Source of the DNA: Apostichopus japonicus | Taxonomy: Eukaryota; Echinodermata; Holothuroidea; Aspidochirotida; Stichopodidae | Direction: 5' to 3' | Length of the DNA: 64,000 bases | Assembly: GCF_037975245.1 (NCBI RefSeq) | Contig: NC_092577.1 | Location: forward strand, 24,547,398-24,611,397 | Part shown: piece after piece, positions 53,570 through 64,000 of the stretch | How the letters are laid out: each line of letters begins with the position of its first letter | How positions within the stretch are numbered: position 1 is the first letter of the stretch | Program-made: the position numbers and the translations under genes | Notes under the pieces: model-generated | The model's input: only the letters and a program-made list of their open reading frames with translations | Told to the model about the DNA's origin: nothing | The model's database searches: none

Positions 53570-53896
53570 TTAATGCATATCAAGTCTTTGTTGATGAGCC
53601 TGAGCTCGTGTCAAGACACAAATTTCTTTAGCCATATGATCTCCACATGTAAGATCTAAGTCATGGCCCAGCAAAAATTGCTCCTCTAATCCTTCCACCA
53701 CTACTACTTTAACTTTACCAGACACTAGTTTACACTGTAGGTCAACCATGGCCACGGGAAGATAAACTGTACCCCCCACTCCACGTACTGGAACACTCTG
53801 GCCCTGTAAGTAACACTCTGGCGGAACTAAATTAGCATCAACTGCTGATTGGGTAGAGGCACAATCTCTCAAAATTCTGCCTCCCTTCAAGAGCAT
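53570..53896 (-). pseudogene. Gmr1-A aspartic protease remnant
   Basis: A frame with ILRDCASTQSAVDANLVPPE and VVVVEGLEEQFLLGHDLDL, matching a retropepsin of Gmr1 type. The active-site triplet reads DCA where DTG or DSG is expected (Gmr1-B has DSG), so catalysis is probably lost. It would have processed the polyprotein. Confidence 0.65.
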
Positions 53897-54783
53897 CTTT
53901 GATCATGCATTTGGCCATACGGGCCCTTGCAGGATCAACTTCCTGTCGCTCACATTTAAGAGCAGGCTTAGGGTGTACACCTTTTGTTTCATTCCCCATG
54001 AATTTCTGATTTGGACAAAATCGCTGAACATGTCCTAGTTCTCCACACTTGTGACACTTAATATCAGCATACTTGTTAGAATTTGCCTGAACACAAATTG
54101 TACCCTCGTTATATTTTGAGTAAGTACAATATGGGGTTGTCGGTTTCTTATTTGAGCCAGCACCTACAATGGGCTGCTTGAAAGCATTACGCCCTATCTC
54201 TTTCCTCTTCCAATAGTTGGGTCCACCCCGATTTGCTACTAAGTGATCAGCTAAGCCTGTCAGCTCTGCGGTATGCTTAGGATTTCTATCCTTTAGAAAT
54301 ATAGCCATGTCTAATGGCAGCTTACCTAAGGGCTTGATCCATGACCATCAATTCCCTTATACCATGAGCATCATCTGGTTTTCTTCCAGAATACTCTATC
54401 CACCCATCAAATTGTTGCCCTAGATCATTGACCCATTCTCTCAGGCTTTCATCTCGTTGCTTGTAGCTGGCCCTAAACTTGGCTCTGTAACTCTCAGCAC
54501 TAACCTCACACTTGGCCAGAATAACCTGCTTTAAGGTATCATAATCACTACCTACGGCTAAAGATAGCGATGCATAGGCAGCTCTGGCTTTGCCTGTCAA
54601 TTCAGAGGCTAGCCTAGCTACCCACTCTCGTTTCGGCAACTTATACATTCTTGCCAAATTTTCAAACGTTTTAAAATAAACATCTATATCATCATTGACA
54701 GTAAGTCTAGGAATTTTCACAAATTGTGATTCACCAATAGGGTGTCTAGTAAAGGTTTCCTGTTCAAATTCTAACCTTCTCAA
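53838..54783 (-). pseudogene. Gmr1-A Gag
   Basis: Two minus-strand frames, 54783-54322 and 54308-53838, are separated by a short break. The first is a SCAN-like capsid: DDIDVYFKTFENLARMYKLP, VSAESYRAKFRASYKQ, ESLREWVNDLGQQFDGWIEY, IRELMVMDQALR. The second has a CCHC knuckle (CHKCGELGHVQRFC). The Gag start may lie further up; a stop interrupts the frame near 54790. It packaged element RNA and is now dead. Confidence 0.8.
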
Positions 54784-54789
54784 CTGGAC

Positions 54790-56011
54790 CTAAGCCTCTA
54801 GTTCTAGGCGTTTGTGCTCCAACTTAAGTTCCTCAGTTTTAAACAGATATTCCATCCACATTTCTTTTGGCAACCCTGGAGGTATTCCTTGTGCCTAAAT
54901 GTTTAATCTACCTGATACCAAGGATTAAACTTTAAAATGTAAGCAACAGGCAAAGTACCAATAGTAATGGGTCCAATACATGACAAAAATAACAGTGCAC
55001 AAAGGCTATCTCAAACACTATATATATGCCGGCCTAGGCAATAGACTAAATAGACCCTGACTCAATACAAATTAGATCAAATAATAACCACACTTCATTG
55101 CATATCTCACTCTTAATTAAGCAACGCAACTAGCTCAAGTTAAAACAGATATGAAATACTTTAGTGATTAAGCAATATCCAACGAATAAGTGTTCTCCAC
55201 CAGTAAAGTAATATAAGTAGTCTGCATATGATCTTCAGTTTCGCGAAACCGATACTGCATACAGTTCTCGTCCTATACAAAACACTCGCGGGTTATCTCC
55301 CTAGTTGAAATTGGCAAATTAAGTCTCAGCTGAATTATAAACGATCAAAAACTGCCGCTATTGGAATATCTTCGATGAGTCTTCTTCGTAACTCGAACTC
55401 GTTCGCTACAGTCAATACAAAATACATCGGCTACGCTAAACCCAGGCAACGTCTTCACGATCACTGCTACACTGATACCGTACTATTAGGCTATCGCGAC
55501 TGCTCCAATAGGCTAGACGAGCGATGTAGAACTTCTAAAACGCGTCGTCATTAATTTAATAGGTTAGGCTTCGTCGACAAGACCCTTCCTTCTATATTAC
55601 GATTACTGCAAATACACGTTGCTCATGAACGTACCTCAGTTGTCAGCAATTAGATCTCACCTCATCAGGCTTCAAAATAAGCACTAGCGTATATATAGCT
55701 AGCGACTGTCAGGAACTTCACTTCTAAAGCAAGCACCAAAACAGTTTCTCGGTGATCCACGGGAAACACTTGACCCTAGTAACAACATTCCGCGTACCTC
55801 AACACTCAGTAGGGAACAGTTACAACTTATACTCAGCAAATCCAACGTTGGAAAAGTAAGTTAGGCCCTTCAAACGGATTCACACGTCCTTCACGAGAAA
55901 CTTGAAATATGGAACGGCTTCCACTAAACTTTCGTTTCTTTAAATTAAAGAAAACGTAGGATGAAAATCACAGATCAGAGCATATATAAAAAATTCAGGC
56001 GTGGTCAGATG
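54790..56011 (-). other. Gmr1-A leader and broken N-terminal gag
   Basis: Between gag and the primer site lies about 1.2 kb of leader. The part next to gag (54790-54880) reads protein-like residues (LEHKRLELEA in reverse order of coordinates) and a stop, suggesting a coiled N-terminus like Gmr1-B. The rest is untranslated AT-rich sequence. Confidence 0.5.
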
Positions 56012-56024
56012 TACGCTGCCACCA
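56012..56024 (-). other. Gmr1-A primer-binding site
   Basis: Next to the 5' LTR the minus strand reads TGGTGGCAGCGTA. Its complement ends CGCTGCCACCA, like the 3' end of tRNA-Leu (AAG type) from memory. The match extends for only about 11-12 bases. Confidence 0.45.
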
Positions 56025-56471
56025 TGTCGCGTCCGTCCCAGTACGATAAGGCATATTTCGATGGTCGCGTGGCAGGGACGACACGAATAACGTGAGTAAC
56101 CAGTCCAACAGGGAGATATAATGATTTGTAGTATTTATTCGCCGGATTGATCAGTTGAAATATGTGGGAACCTATATAATTAGTGGAATTTCTGGTATAT
56201 TTTTACGTGCCTTCACACACGGAGACCTTACACAGTAGAGGTATACAGTGAGACTGAAGTGGCTTACAAAGCTGTCATACACGAGGCAAAAGACAAGATA
56301 CTTTCCTCCAATCATAAGTTAACGTTTAAGTCACATGACAGCAGGAGCCAATCACACTACATATATGTTGAATTCCTGGAAATCATTTAAGGGTTGAGTT
56401 AAACAGAGTATTTACATGCATATGTTAGATATACATGAGGGTTCACGACACTATAAGTGTATGACATAACA
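56025..56471 (-). repeat. Gmr1-A 5' LTR
   Basis: A 447-bp partner of the LTR at 25986-26400, including a segment near 56333-56366 absent from that copy. The repeated sequence divergence indicates an older insertion than PHD-gypsy or Gmr1-B. Confidence 0.88.
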
Positions 56472-56476
56472 GTTGT

Positions 56477-57092
56477 TTAGAGCTATGTTGAAAAACAGAC
56501 AGAGGCAACCAGCTGAAAGTCTTACAGAGCTAGCCCAGGATATTAAACGCCTTGCGTTAAAAGCCTACCCGGATGCACCGTACGAGATGGTGGAGACTCT
56601 TGCAAAGGAATACTTCGCAGATTCACTGGGAGACACAGAGACCCGATGGAGAGTATACCAGTCCAGACCCGTGAAGGCCGTTGCAGAAGACCGTTGCAGT
56701 TGAACTAGAGGCATTCCATCTGGCAGAAGTAAAGAAGGGTAACCTTAAGAGACCTACGAGACTATAGCAAGAGCCGTTTTACAAACAGAAAAGCAGGAAG
56801 ACAACGTAGAGAGACAGATGCAACTACTTGGGGAGAATCTCGCAAAGACAATGGAGCACTACATGTCGAAGATACACGAAGAACTGGCAAGCGGAAATTA
56901 CAGGAAACAAATTACAGGAAACAGACATTTGCGAGTGGACAAGATCGCAACATGTCCTGGCGAGACCGAGACAGACCACCACTCAAATGTTGGGGTTGTG
57001 GAAAGTTTCGAACCATACCAAGAAGACACTACAGGAAAGTCATATCAGGGAAACGAGAAGGAACCGGACTTGAGGGTCGAAGGCCAGCAGTA
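56477..57092 (+). pseudogene. G1 gag, C-terminal half
   Basis: The capsid continues at once after the right-hand GTTGT with FRAMLKNRQRQPAESLTEL and the KAYPDAPYEMVETLAKEYF stretch. A frameshift near 56700 is followed by degraded sequence. A nucleocapsid knuckle is half present (CWGCGKF near 56978-56998) and is then lost through another frameshift. The protein packaged the element RNA; it is now broken in at least three places. Confidence 0.75.
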
Positions 57093-57147
57093 AACTCTAG
57101 GCCCGCATGAGTGAGCGTTAAGACAGGATGGGTGCAACATAGAGATT

Positions 57148-57450
57148 ATGGGATATTTGTTGATGGCATTATGCAGGGGTACTGCAGTTACCTCTTTGGT
57201 TGATACAGGATACTTAAGACCTGTTGGCAATGAGATGGTGTTCGCATATGGACTGAGTTATTTGCCGTTCGAAGAATGTGCCACTGTCCAGATAGAGCTT
57301 GCAGGACATAGGGTAGAACACACAGTTTGGGTGGCTAAGATTGGAGCGGATGCACTCCTGGTTTTGGGGTTCATGAGAAGCCACAACTATCACTTGGATG
57401 TGATAAACGGTATTTTGTCTTGGGAGGACCAAGAAAGAGCAGTGAGGTGA
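57148..57450 (+). pseudogene. G1 aspartic protease remnant
   Basis: This encodes TSLVDTG, the retropepsin active site, followed directly by YLRPVGNEM and later ADALLVLGFMRSHNYHLD, the usual second half with its LLG-like motif. About 20 residues normally found after DTGA appear deleted. It would have cleaved the Gag-Pol polyprotein. It ends in a stop at 57448-57450, before the reverse transcriptase frame. Confidence 0.75.
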
Positions 57451-57689
57451 AGAAGGTGACGGAGACTCATGTTTTGGTAGATGAAACCGTAGTAGTTGCC
57501 CCTGGATGTGTGGCAATAGTGCTAGGAAGATCTCTGATGTGAAGAGAGTTTAGGCGGTACATATATAGCTTCATTAGAAGAGACGGCGAATCCAGATGTT
57601 TCGTTCCCTGTTAACATGTTACAGAACTATTGGAGGCGGAAGACGGACATGTGAATGATGAACAACGAACTTGACTGAAAGAACTAGTT

Positions 57690-58780
57690 ACAGACTATGC
57701 TGATGTGTTTGCGAGATCATCTGCTGACTTGGGATATACCACAGTCGCCCAGCGCAAGATCGACACAGACAACGCAAGGCCAGTCAATCAACCAGCAAGA
57801 CGAGTCCCAGTACAACAGAGGGAAGTGGAGAGAGAACTCTTGCAACAAATGCTAGATGCGGGAGTGGTTGAACCATCATCAAGTCCGTGGGCGTCACCTA
57901 TAGTTCTGGTGAAGAAGAAAAATGGTTCGACAAGATTCTGTGTAGATTATAGAACATATTGACAGTCAAGGACAGCTACCCCATTCCCAGAATTGCAGAT
58001 TCACTGGATGCGATGGCAGGTTCTCGTTGGTTTAGCACATTAGATCTAGCCAGTGGCTATTGGCAAGTTGGTATAGCAGCTGAAGACAGACAAAAGACGG
58101 CGTTCATCACCGGAAACGGCTTGTATCAATTCCGTGTTATGCCATTTGGACTGTGCAACGCGCCCGCCACATTCGAAAGACTTATGGACCGTGTGCTATC
58201 TGGACTCCATTGGGAAGCATGCTTAGTTTACCTTGACGATGTCATCGTATATGGTGGCACATTTTCCGAAGCTATGGACCGACTAAAGACCATTTTAAAC
58301 CGATTTAGAGACGCAGGACTAAAACTAAGTCTAGGCAAGTGTCAGCTGTTTAAGCAGAGTGTCACGTACTAAGGGCACATTGTCTCTAAGGATTGTGTAG
58401 GTACAGATCCATAAAATATGAAGGCTGTCAAAGAATGGCCGAGACCACAGAACTTATCAGAGGTTAGGAGCTTTGTAGGCCTGTGTGGCTACTACCGTAG
58501 ATTTATACGAGGCTTTGCTCAAATTGCACTACTGTTGTTGAAGCTGACTCAAGACAGCGTTGACAACAGCTCCATTACTTTCATACCCAATGACCAGCGG
58601 GCAAGATTTCATATTAGACACATACTTTGTAACCGGTTCGATTTTATTACAGATCCAACACGGAAACGAAAAACCCATAGCATATTTCAGCAAGACCATG
58701 AGTAAGCAAGAGAGACGTTATTGTATCATAAGAAAAGAACTACTGGCCGTCGTAGTCAGTTAAACACTTCTACCATTATC
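57690..58780 (+). pseudogene. G1 reverse transcriptase and RNase H remnant
   Basis: Reverse transcriptase motifs are in order: PARRVPVQQREVERELL, VVEPSSSPWASPIVLVKKK, RFCVDYR, a stop at 57960-57962, TLDLASGYWQV, LYQFRVMPFGLCNAPATFER, and catalytic YLDD near 58225-58240. A stop at 58370-58372 and frameshifts follow, then GYYRRFI and RNase H pieces (IAYFSKTMSKQERRYCIIRK). The catalytic core is recognisable, but at least three disruptions kill it. Confidence 0.85.
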
Positions 58781-58813
58781 TCTACGGCACCAGGTTCCTG
58801 ATCAGGACAGACC

Positions 58814-60291
58814 ATGCAGCACTCAAATGGCAGTTTCAAGCACCCAGGACAAACAGCAACATGGTTGGAGATACTTGGCACATACACCTTTGAGATCTCC
58901 CATCGTCCTGGACTCTTCCATGGTAATGCAGACGGTCTCTCCAGACGACCATGTTCGGATGATTGCCAAAATTGTACGAGAACAGAAACCGGTGATATTG
59001 ATCGAGACGGACCAATGCAGTTCAAGACCCACAAGTGGAAACGGGAAGAAAAGACAGATCAAGGTGATCGTCCTTCGTGGGAAGAAGTGTCAGCTGAAGG
59101 GAAAGCATACTGGGCTCAGTGGGACAGATTGGAAGTTCAACAAGGTCTTCTATGTAGAAGATGGGAGAACCATGCAGGGGATTGCATCACGTGGCAGTTC
59201 ATAGTCCCCAGAAGTCTACAAGAAGAAGTTATAAAGTTATTTCATGACAACCCAACTTCCGGACACCTTGGAGTAAGAAGGACAATGTATAGAGTTCAGG
59301 AAAGATATTACTGGAATACCTGGAGACGAAAGGTAGAACGATGGTGTAAGAAATACATCATGGTGGTTGCCGATTACTTCACCAAGTGGGTAGAAGCTTT
59401 CCCGTTGATATACCAAAGTGCGGAAACGGTTGCTGACACCCTGGTGACAGACTTTCTGAGTCGTTTTGGTGTTCCGAAGCAAATTCATACTGATCAAGGG
59501 AGGAACTTCGAGTCCAACCTCTTTAAAGAATTGTGTCAATTGCTAGGAGTGGATAAGACGAACAACTCCGTACCATCCGCAGAGTGAAGGCGTGGTAGAA
59601 CGATTCAACCGTAACTTGGAAGAAATGTTATCGAAAGTCGTCGATAGCGATCACAAATTGTGACAACTGCATTCCGTTAGTGATGATGGCATACCGTTAC
59701 TCTACCCACGAATCCACTGGACATTCTCCGGTGGAAATGATGCTTGGACGTAAGATTCCTTTACCAGTTGACCACATCATCGACAGGGATGAACTAAATA
59801 CTGAAAGGACACTCCACAGCTATGCCCAAGACCTTGAAGACAGACTGAGGATAATCCACGAGAGTCCTAGAGAAAAGTTGCAGATCGCGGGCGAGAGACA
59901 AAAGAGAAGTTACAACCGAAATGTCAAAGACTGGGGTTACAAGAAAGGTGACGTTGTCATGTTACAGACAACCCAGAGACGCAAGGGACTTAGCCCAAAG
60001 CTACAGCAGAAGTGGACAGGACCCTTCCTCATCACAAACCAGTTGAGCGATGTGACGTACAGAATAAGGAAAAGTTAAAAGAGCAAGGCAAGTGTGGTCC
60101 ACCACAATCGTCTCAAGCTATATCCAGGCGAGATTCCAATCGATATTAGCAAGATGACCCAAAAGCAGAATTCAAAGACTCTAGTGAATGTTGCAGTTCA
60201 AAACGACCAAAACCCTAAGTTGAGAAACATAAAACCTGTACTGGTAAAACAGATCAGGCAGTCGTGGCGCGCACTCTACCAAGAGAGATAG
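58814..60291 (+). pseudogene. G1 integrase remnant
   Basis: After an RNase H tail (HRPGLFHGNADGLSRRPC) the integrase N-terminal zinc region is present only in part (HDNPTSGHLGVRRTM...RWCKK). A deletion then removes the two cysteines' neighbourhood and the first catalytic aspartate. The core resumes at VVADYFTKWVEAFPL and DQGRNFESNLFKELC. A frameshift at about 59580 separates the region of the catalytic glutamate. A further part at 59680-60078 holds HESTGHSPVEMMLGR and KLQQKWTGPFLI, a GPY/F-like tail. Non-functional. Confidence 0.82.
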
Positions 60292-60479
60292 GCACAGAAG
60301 AAGTCAAGATGCGAGAGAGAAAATTCAAGGTCACATGAGGATGACGTACACCAAGACGGTGAAGTCGTCTGCGTCGAATACCTTTCCTGGCTCCAGGACT
60401 GTAGACAAGATTACGTTCCATTAATCAAATTGAATCTTTTCCTTTTCTCCTTCCAGGTACAAACACTGACTGATACAGC

Positions 60480-61169
60480 ATGGAGCGCAAGGACGAGACA
60501 GAGTGGAGCGATGGAGAACTAGGGAGGTGCATAGAGTACCGCTGCAAAATCTGTAGACAAAGGGAGTCCAGTGCGGCAGATTTGAAATCACATTTCCAGA
60601 AGGAGCACGGTAGGAAGGGTTCCATTGCGAAACCTGCTCGTACCAGAGTGACCGAAAGATAGATGTACAAAGGCACTCGGATGCCAAGCATCGAAAGTCG
60701 AAGGCTAAAGGGAAGAAGGACCATCGCAACGATGGGAACAAAGACTACGACAAAGAGCCACCCAAGGGTGACATCTGTGTATGCGCCAGCCCTGAAAGAC
60801 CTGCTGGGGCCACCACTGTCCTCCTTATCAAGACCCCCAACACCGCAGGCTACAAAAGGAATTCCGACCCCAGAGAGCCCAGTACACCGCCACAAATCTC
60901 CAAGCAAGACCAGCGTGATTCCCACTTTAACACCGGAAAGACCTGGCCCAGACCCTCGGCTGTTCCGTTGGGAGACGTGGGACCCTGGGATGCGAGTCAC
61001 TGAGTGGAGGGAGAAAAGTAAGTTGCTCCCATGCAGCGCAACGCAGGTGGAATGGAAGGTGAGGTTTGAAACCGGGATTAGACTAACAACACTGACGGAG
61101 ACGGCAATCCACCCAGATGGGACGGTGTTCCGAGCAACCAAGGAGACTGTAGAGGGGTCGGCCAACTGA
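60480..61169 (+). pseudogene. G1 third ORF with two C2H2 zinc fingers
   Basis: Downstream of pol lies an extra reading region. The first frame starts at ATG 60480 and encodes a C2H2 finger (CKIC, 12 residues, HFQKEH). In the -1 frame, from about 60615, a second well-formed finger appears (CETC, 12 residues, HSDAKH; 60626-60685). The original frame has one TAG (60660-60662) and then stays open to 61169, with a proline/serine-rich middle and a regular C-terminal ~60 residues containing RLFRWETWDPGMRVTEW. This suggests one ancestral protein of about 230 residues broken by a single frameshift. The function is unknown; fingers suggest DNA or RNA binding. Confidence 0.6.
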
Positions 61170-61277
61170 AGTAAACGTGGTGGAGAATATTAGCCCTTAG
61201 TTTTCTACTTCTACTGTAAAAGAGTTCTTAAAGATTTAAGCTTAATTCGTAAATGCGTGGTACCATTTGTCTTCTTA

Positions 61278-61290
61278 AGAGGAGGGGTAG
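61278..61290 (+). other. G1 polypurine tract
   Basis: AGAGGAGGGGTAG lies immediately upstream of the 3' LTR start (TGTAACGG), the usual position for the plus-strand primer. Confidence 0.65.
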
Positions 61291-62440
61291 TGTAACGGAA
61301 ATGTATCCCTTTAAGTCAATTGTTAGTGTAATATTATCGTTTTAGGATTGAGCGTTCCCTCAGTTGTACCCGTCGATGGCCCCTCTCTAAAAATATGTTT
61401 AGAGCTTTTGCGAGTTGCAGGTGGGGACAGCCAATGAAAATCGTACCCCTGTTTGTTTATAAACCTTGCTGAATCAGCACCCGAATTTTGAGATGTTTCC
61501 CCTTGTTAGTGGTAGCGCAGATTGTTTTATTAGTTTTAGCTCACCACGCTAACGAGGTATTCCGAGATTGGCCCCTGACAGAGAAAGAACTGAGAGAACC
61601 GCCTATTTTCTGTAAGTTGCTACCACTTAACTGGTATATTTGTTCTATCACACGATTATCTGCTTGGCATGACATGTAGGTTTACTTGTTTGTCTTAGGA
61701 AAGATTAAATCGGGTATCTTTGGGGTGACGGGGGATATTGTTCGTACACCTAGGGAATTCTAAGAACTATGGTTGCGCTAAGTGCATTTAAGTAACAAGA
61801 AACTTGGGTGTATTTTGAAGACATATTCGTTGTCACTTTCTATAGGGGTTCGATAATTGTAATTTCGACTTACACTAGGAGGCTCACAAACGCTAGACCA
61901 TGTGTTTCATGTGGGCGTTTGTCTTGTATATATCTTTTATGTTTTCTTAATCAAAGCAAGTAGTGGGAAAGAGTAGTGTCAACAAACCGCTAGTATTATC
62001 CTTCATATGTAAATACATTTACCCACGTTCTGGTTCGGTTCTGATTCGAAAAGAGATGTTCTATTCAGTAATCTAAACTGGTTAAGTCTTTAAGCCTCTT
62101 GTTGAGTGAGTGCCAACAAAATATCTTGTATCCCTCCACGAGTTAGTGTAACTGCGTAAGTGCATAAGTGCGTAATTACGTAACTTCCTAAGTGCCTAAC
62201 TGTGTTACAGACAATTCCTGTACCATTTCTATGAACTGTTTATCAAAGTCTCTGTTAAGTCTGTCAATGCCGTAACCTGTGGTAAATTCATATGCCAGTG
62301 AATCAAAGATCGACTTAATAAATCAATAAATAAGAGATCAACCAGTCATCAACCTCTTCTCCGATTTTTGTCGTGATATGTGTTCAAAGATTTTATTAGT
62401 TCAAGCAGCTGGACTTCGGGAGACACTGGTCAAGGTTACA
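61291..62440 (+). repeat. G1 3' LTR
   Basis: A 1150-bp LTR starting TGTAACGG and ending GGTTACA. It matches the 5' LTR throughout but carries its own insert of about 95 bp (61895-61988) bounded by CGCTAG copies and lacks both inserts of the 5' LTR. A short TAACTGCGTAAGTGC-type array is present near 62148. A 63-codon ORF inside (61488-61679) is also damaged in the other LTR and is probably not a gene. Confidence 0.82.
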
Positions 62441-62454
62441 CTGCAATTCAAAAC

Positions 62455-62826
62455 CCAACATTATAAACATTTCTCCAACAGGATATAACATATTGGAAAA
62501 ACTTTGAAAATCAACCGATCACAAATACCTCACATGTTAATATATGCGCCATCGCTAACAACAAGTTATAGAGAAGCGTTGGTAGCAGCCACTGTTTTAG
62601 AATGTGTACAAGTTACATGATGAGGCGTATTGAACAATTGTTACAAGATTACACAAATGTGAAAAACTTAATACGTTACCACAGAAGACACGCCTTTGTT
62701 GAAAAGAGCATGCAGAGAATAACGAAAAGGGCTACATCCAAATGGCTGCGACGTTTCCGATACCTGCTCCGAATCAAACTAAAAGACGCAAACACTGCAA
62801 TCCCACTGGATGTTAATAAAACGTAA
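62455..62826 (+). pseudogene. Small ORFs of unknown origin right of G1
   Basis: Directly after the G1 3' LTR come short protein-like frames: NSKPNIINISPTGYNILEKL, then from ATG near 62534 a 28-codon frame (MLIYAPSLTTSYREALVAAT), then from 62602 a 74-codon basic frame (RRIEQLLQDYTNVKNLIRYH, KSMQRITKRATSKWLRRFRY). The last two may be one protein with a frameshift at about 62605. The compact, AT-rich arrangement matches the region left of G1 (22541-22980). No family was recognised. Confidence 0.32.
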
Positions 62827-64000
62827 AACAACATCCTCCCCCCCCCCCCAAAATAACAAAACGAAACAAACTGCCGGATAGATGAAAAAAAAACAATATA
62901 GCACATGACTGGGATGATTGTTGCTCCAAAACACACAGAAGTAGAGAATAAAAACACATAAGGCCAATAAACTACGAGATCACGTTACAAAACCTGCTGG
63001 AGGCCGACTTCGCAAAGCAGAACTATGCCAACCAGCTATAAAAAAAAAAATTAATCCTGAAGACGAACACTCACCACAACACAGATATACCAGATTACAA
63101 AAGAAACACATAAAGCAGACCCTGCATAATTGATACCACATGCCTGACCCGCATTGACGTCCACCAACTCACTGTAATCAGACTAAAAAACCGTCGTCGT
63201 AGCATAGGCTACAAATTATAAGCCACCGACCTTACAACGCGAATACACGTAACTTACACAAACATATATAGCAAAAGAGAAACTCGATTAACGAGCTCAT
63301 TTTGCGTTTTAAAAGTATACTTCAACAAACATAACAATGCCGAAGCATGAGCACTTTTAAACAAAATCTTTCTTACTAGATATCATGGATACTTTTCATA
63401 CAATGTCTATGAACTTGTGGACTAGTTGTGAATGGGGTAAAGGATCGTTTCCAAACTAGCAGCCATGCCATCCAAGATCAAGAAAGGTCGATTAGGGGTC
63501 AAAAAGAAGTATTTTGGCAATAACATCAGAACCAAATGTCCATGAAGGTTCTGATTTTAGAACAGAGTGCACGTTATCAAAGAAACAATTTTTGCTAAAG
63601 ATATATGGTACTGATCAGAGCTTGTGTGTGTTTTAATATAATTAAGAAGGGGGCTCAGAGACTATTTTCAAAGGGTGGAATGTAAGGTTGGCCAACACCT
63701 AAGATACACTCGAAATATCCACGCTGGTTGTGCCAAAAAAATCAAAACAAGTCACCCAGCTTAGGGCAAAATGTCCAGGCAGGTTGGGTGAAATCTTGTT
63801 GTTAATTTGGCATGTGTGATGCTAGTTAGTGTTGCAGTTTAATCCTTGATCAAATGAAATAGAATAGAAAATAGAGTTCAAGTTGGAGCGATGCTGTGTG
63901 AAATTGGTCAAGGGTTTGGGGATTTCCTCTATATGTACTTCTCTAGTCATCTTTACCTTAAGAAGTACACTTAAATCATGGAAAAGTGTTTCATCATAGA
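62827..64000. other. Unassigned right flank
   Basis: AT-rich with a poly-C run near 62839-62850. No gene, transposon end or RNA gene could be supported. Confidence 0.45.

Larger units (their letters stand above)
25986..56471 (-). mobile_element. Gmr1-A: Gmr1-like LTR element, nested in G1
   Basis: LTRs at 25986-26400 and 56025-56471 share ends TGTCGCG...GACATAACA and are flanked by GTTGT (25981-25985 and 56472-56476). On the minus strand the order is 5' LTR, primer site, leader, gag, protease, a gap filled by later insertions, integrase, reverse transcriptase, RNase H, 3' LTR. Integrase upstream of reverse transcriptase in a Ty3/gypsy-type pol defines the Gmr1-like group. The integrase zinc region and the linker before it are missing. 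The native element would be roughly 7-8 kb; the rest of the 30.5 kb is nested material. Confidence 0.85.
23139..62440 (+). mobile_element. G1: decayed Ty3/gypsy element hosting a 30-kb nested insertion
   Basis: Two diverged LTRs (23139-25041 and 61291-62440) enclose gag, protease, reverse transcriptase, RNase H, integrase and a third ORF, all on the plus strand in normal Ty3/gypsy order. The gag frame stops at 25985 at the edge of the Gmr1-A LTR and continues after 56476. Dropping the insertion and one copy of GTTGT restores an uninterrupted frame (ANQTQL, then FRAMLKN). The native element is therefore about 8 kb. Multiple stops, deletions and LTR insertions show it is old and dead. Confidence 0.88.

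Noticed and set aside
60425-61165. 246-codon minus-strand ORF over the G1 third ORF
   Set aside because: It is antisense to zinc-finger-coding sequence and has no motif; the plus strand explains the openness.
61488-61679. LTR-encoded 63-codon ORF of G1
   Set aside because: The equivalent frame in the 5' LTR begins differently and the stretch lies in the transcript leader part of an LTR; no protein family is suggested.

Overview
The window reads as intergenic, retrotransposon-rich DNA from an animal, most likely a marine invertebrate deuterostome (echinoderm, hemichordate or lancelet grade). The evidence is the element content: L1/Tx1-clade LINEs, CR1/L2-like LINE tails, and two Ty3/gypsy elements of the Gmr1-like type, in which integrase lies upstream of reverse transcriptase. 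That arrangement is best known from deuterostomes. No bacterial features, rRNA genes or complete tRNA genes were seen. The organism is an inference.

Region by region. (1) 1-4563: AT-rich, with several short open segments on the minus strand bounded by plausible splice sites, probably a host gene I cannot name. (2) 4564-10717: a solo LTR (target duplication TTAG) split by an intact, full-length Tx1-clade LINE, 'Tx1-A' (5118-10087, minus, target duplication GTAGT), with both ORFs open. (3) 11.2-22 kb: a decayed minus-strand ORF hit by a 5'-truncated Tx1 copy ('Tx1-C'), a CR1-like tail, paired AAGATGGCGGCC-type repeats, and a cluster of a second Tx1 family. That cluster includes an ORF1-only copy ('Tx1-D2') split by a hAT-like element with inverted ends. 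(4) 23139-62440: a decayed Ty3/gypsy element on the plus strand ('G1') whose gag is interrupted at 25985 by a 30.5-kb insertion and resumes in frame at 56477.

The 30.5-kb insertion is a Gmr1-like element on the minus strand ('Gmr1-A', 25986-56471, 5-bp duplication GTTGT), itself split by later arrivals. These are a CR1-like tail, a 117-bp in-frame scrap of Tx1 ORF2 inside its reverse transcriptase, a Tx1 copy ('Tx1-B'), fold-back repeats, a copia gag relic, and two young LTR elements. One is 'PHD-gypsy' (38330-43145), with LTRs identical by eye and a PHD finger between RNase H and integrase. The other is 'Gmr1-B' (45584-52471), with one 1443-codon gag-PR-INT-RT ORF and nearly identical LTRs.

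The genes work together only as retrotransposon cassettes: capsid/nucleocapsid, protease, reverse transcriptase/RNase H and integrase for the LTR elements; RNA-binding ORF1 and endonuclease/reverse transcriptase ORF2 for the LINEs. The best candidates for something new are the PHD-carrying gypsy element without a visible protease, the third G1 ORF with two C2H2 zinc fingers across a frameshift, and the short internal Tx1 fragments flanked by direct repeats. All identifications rest on reading motifs by eye; no database search was possible.
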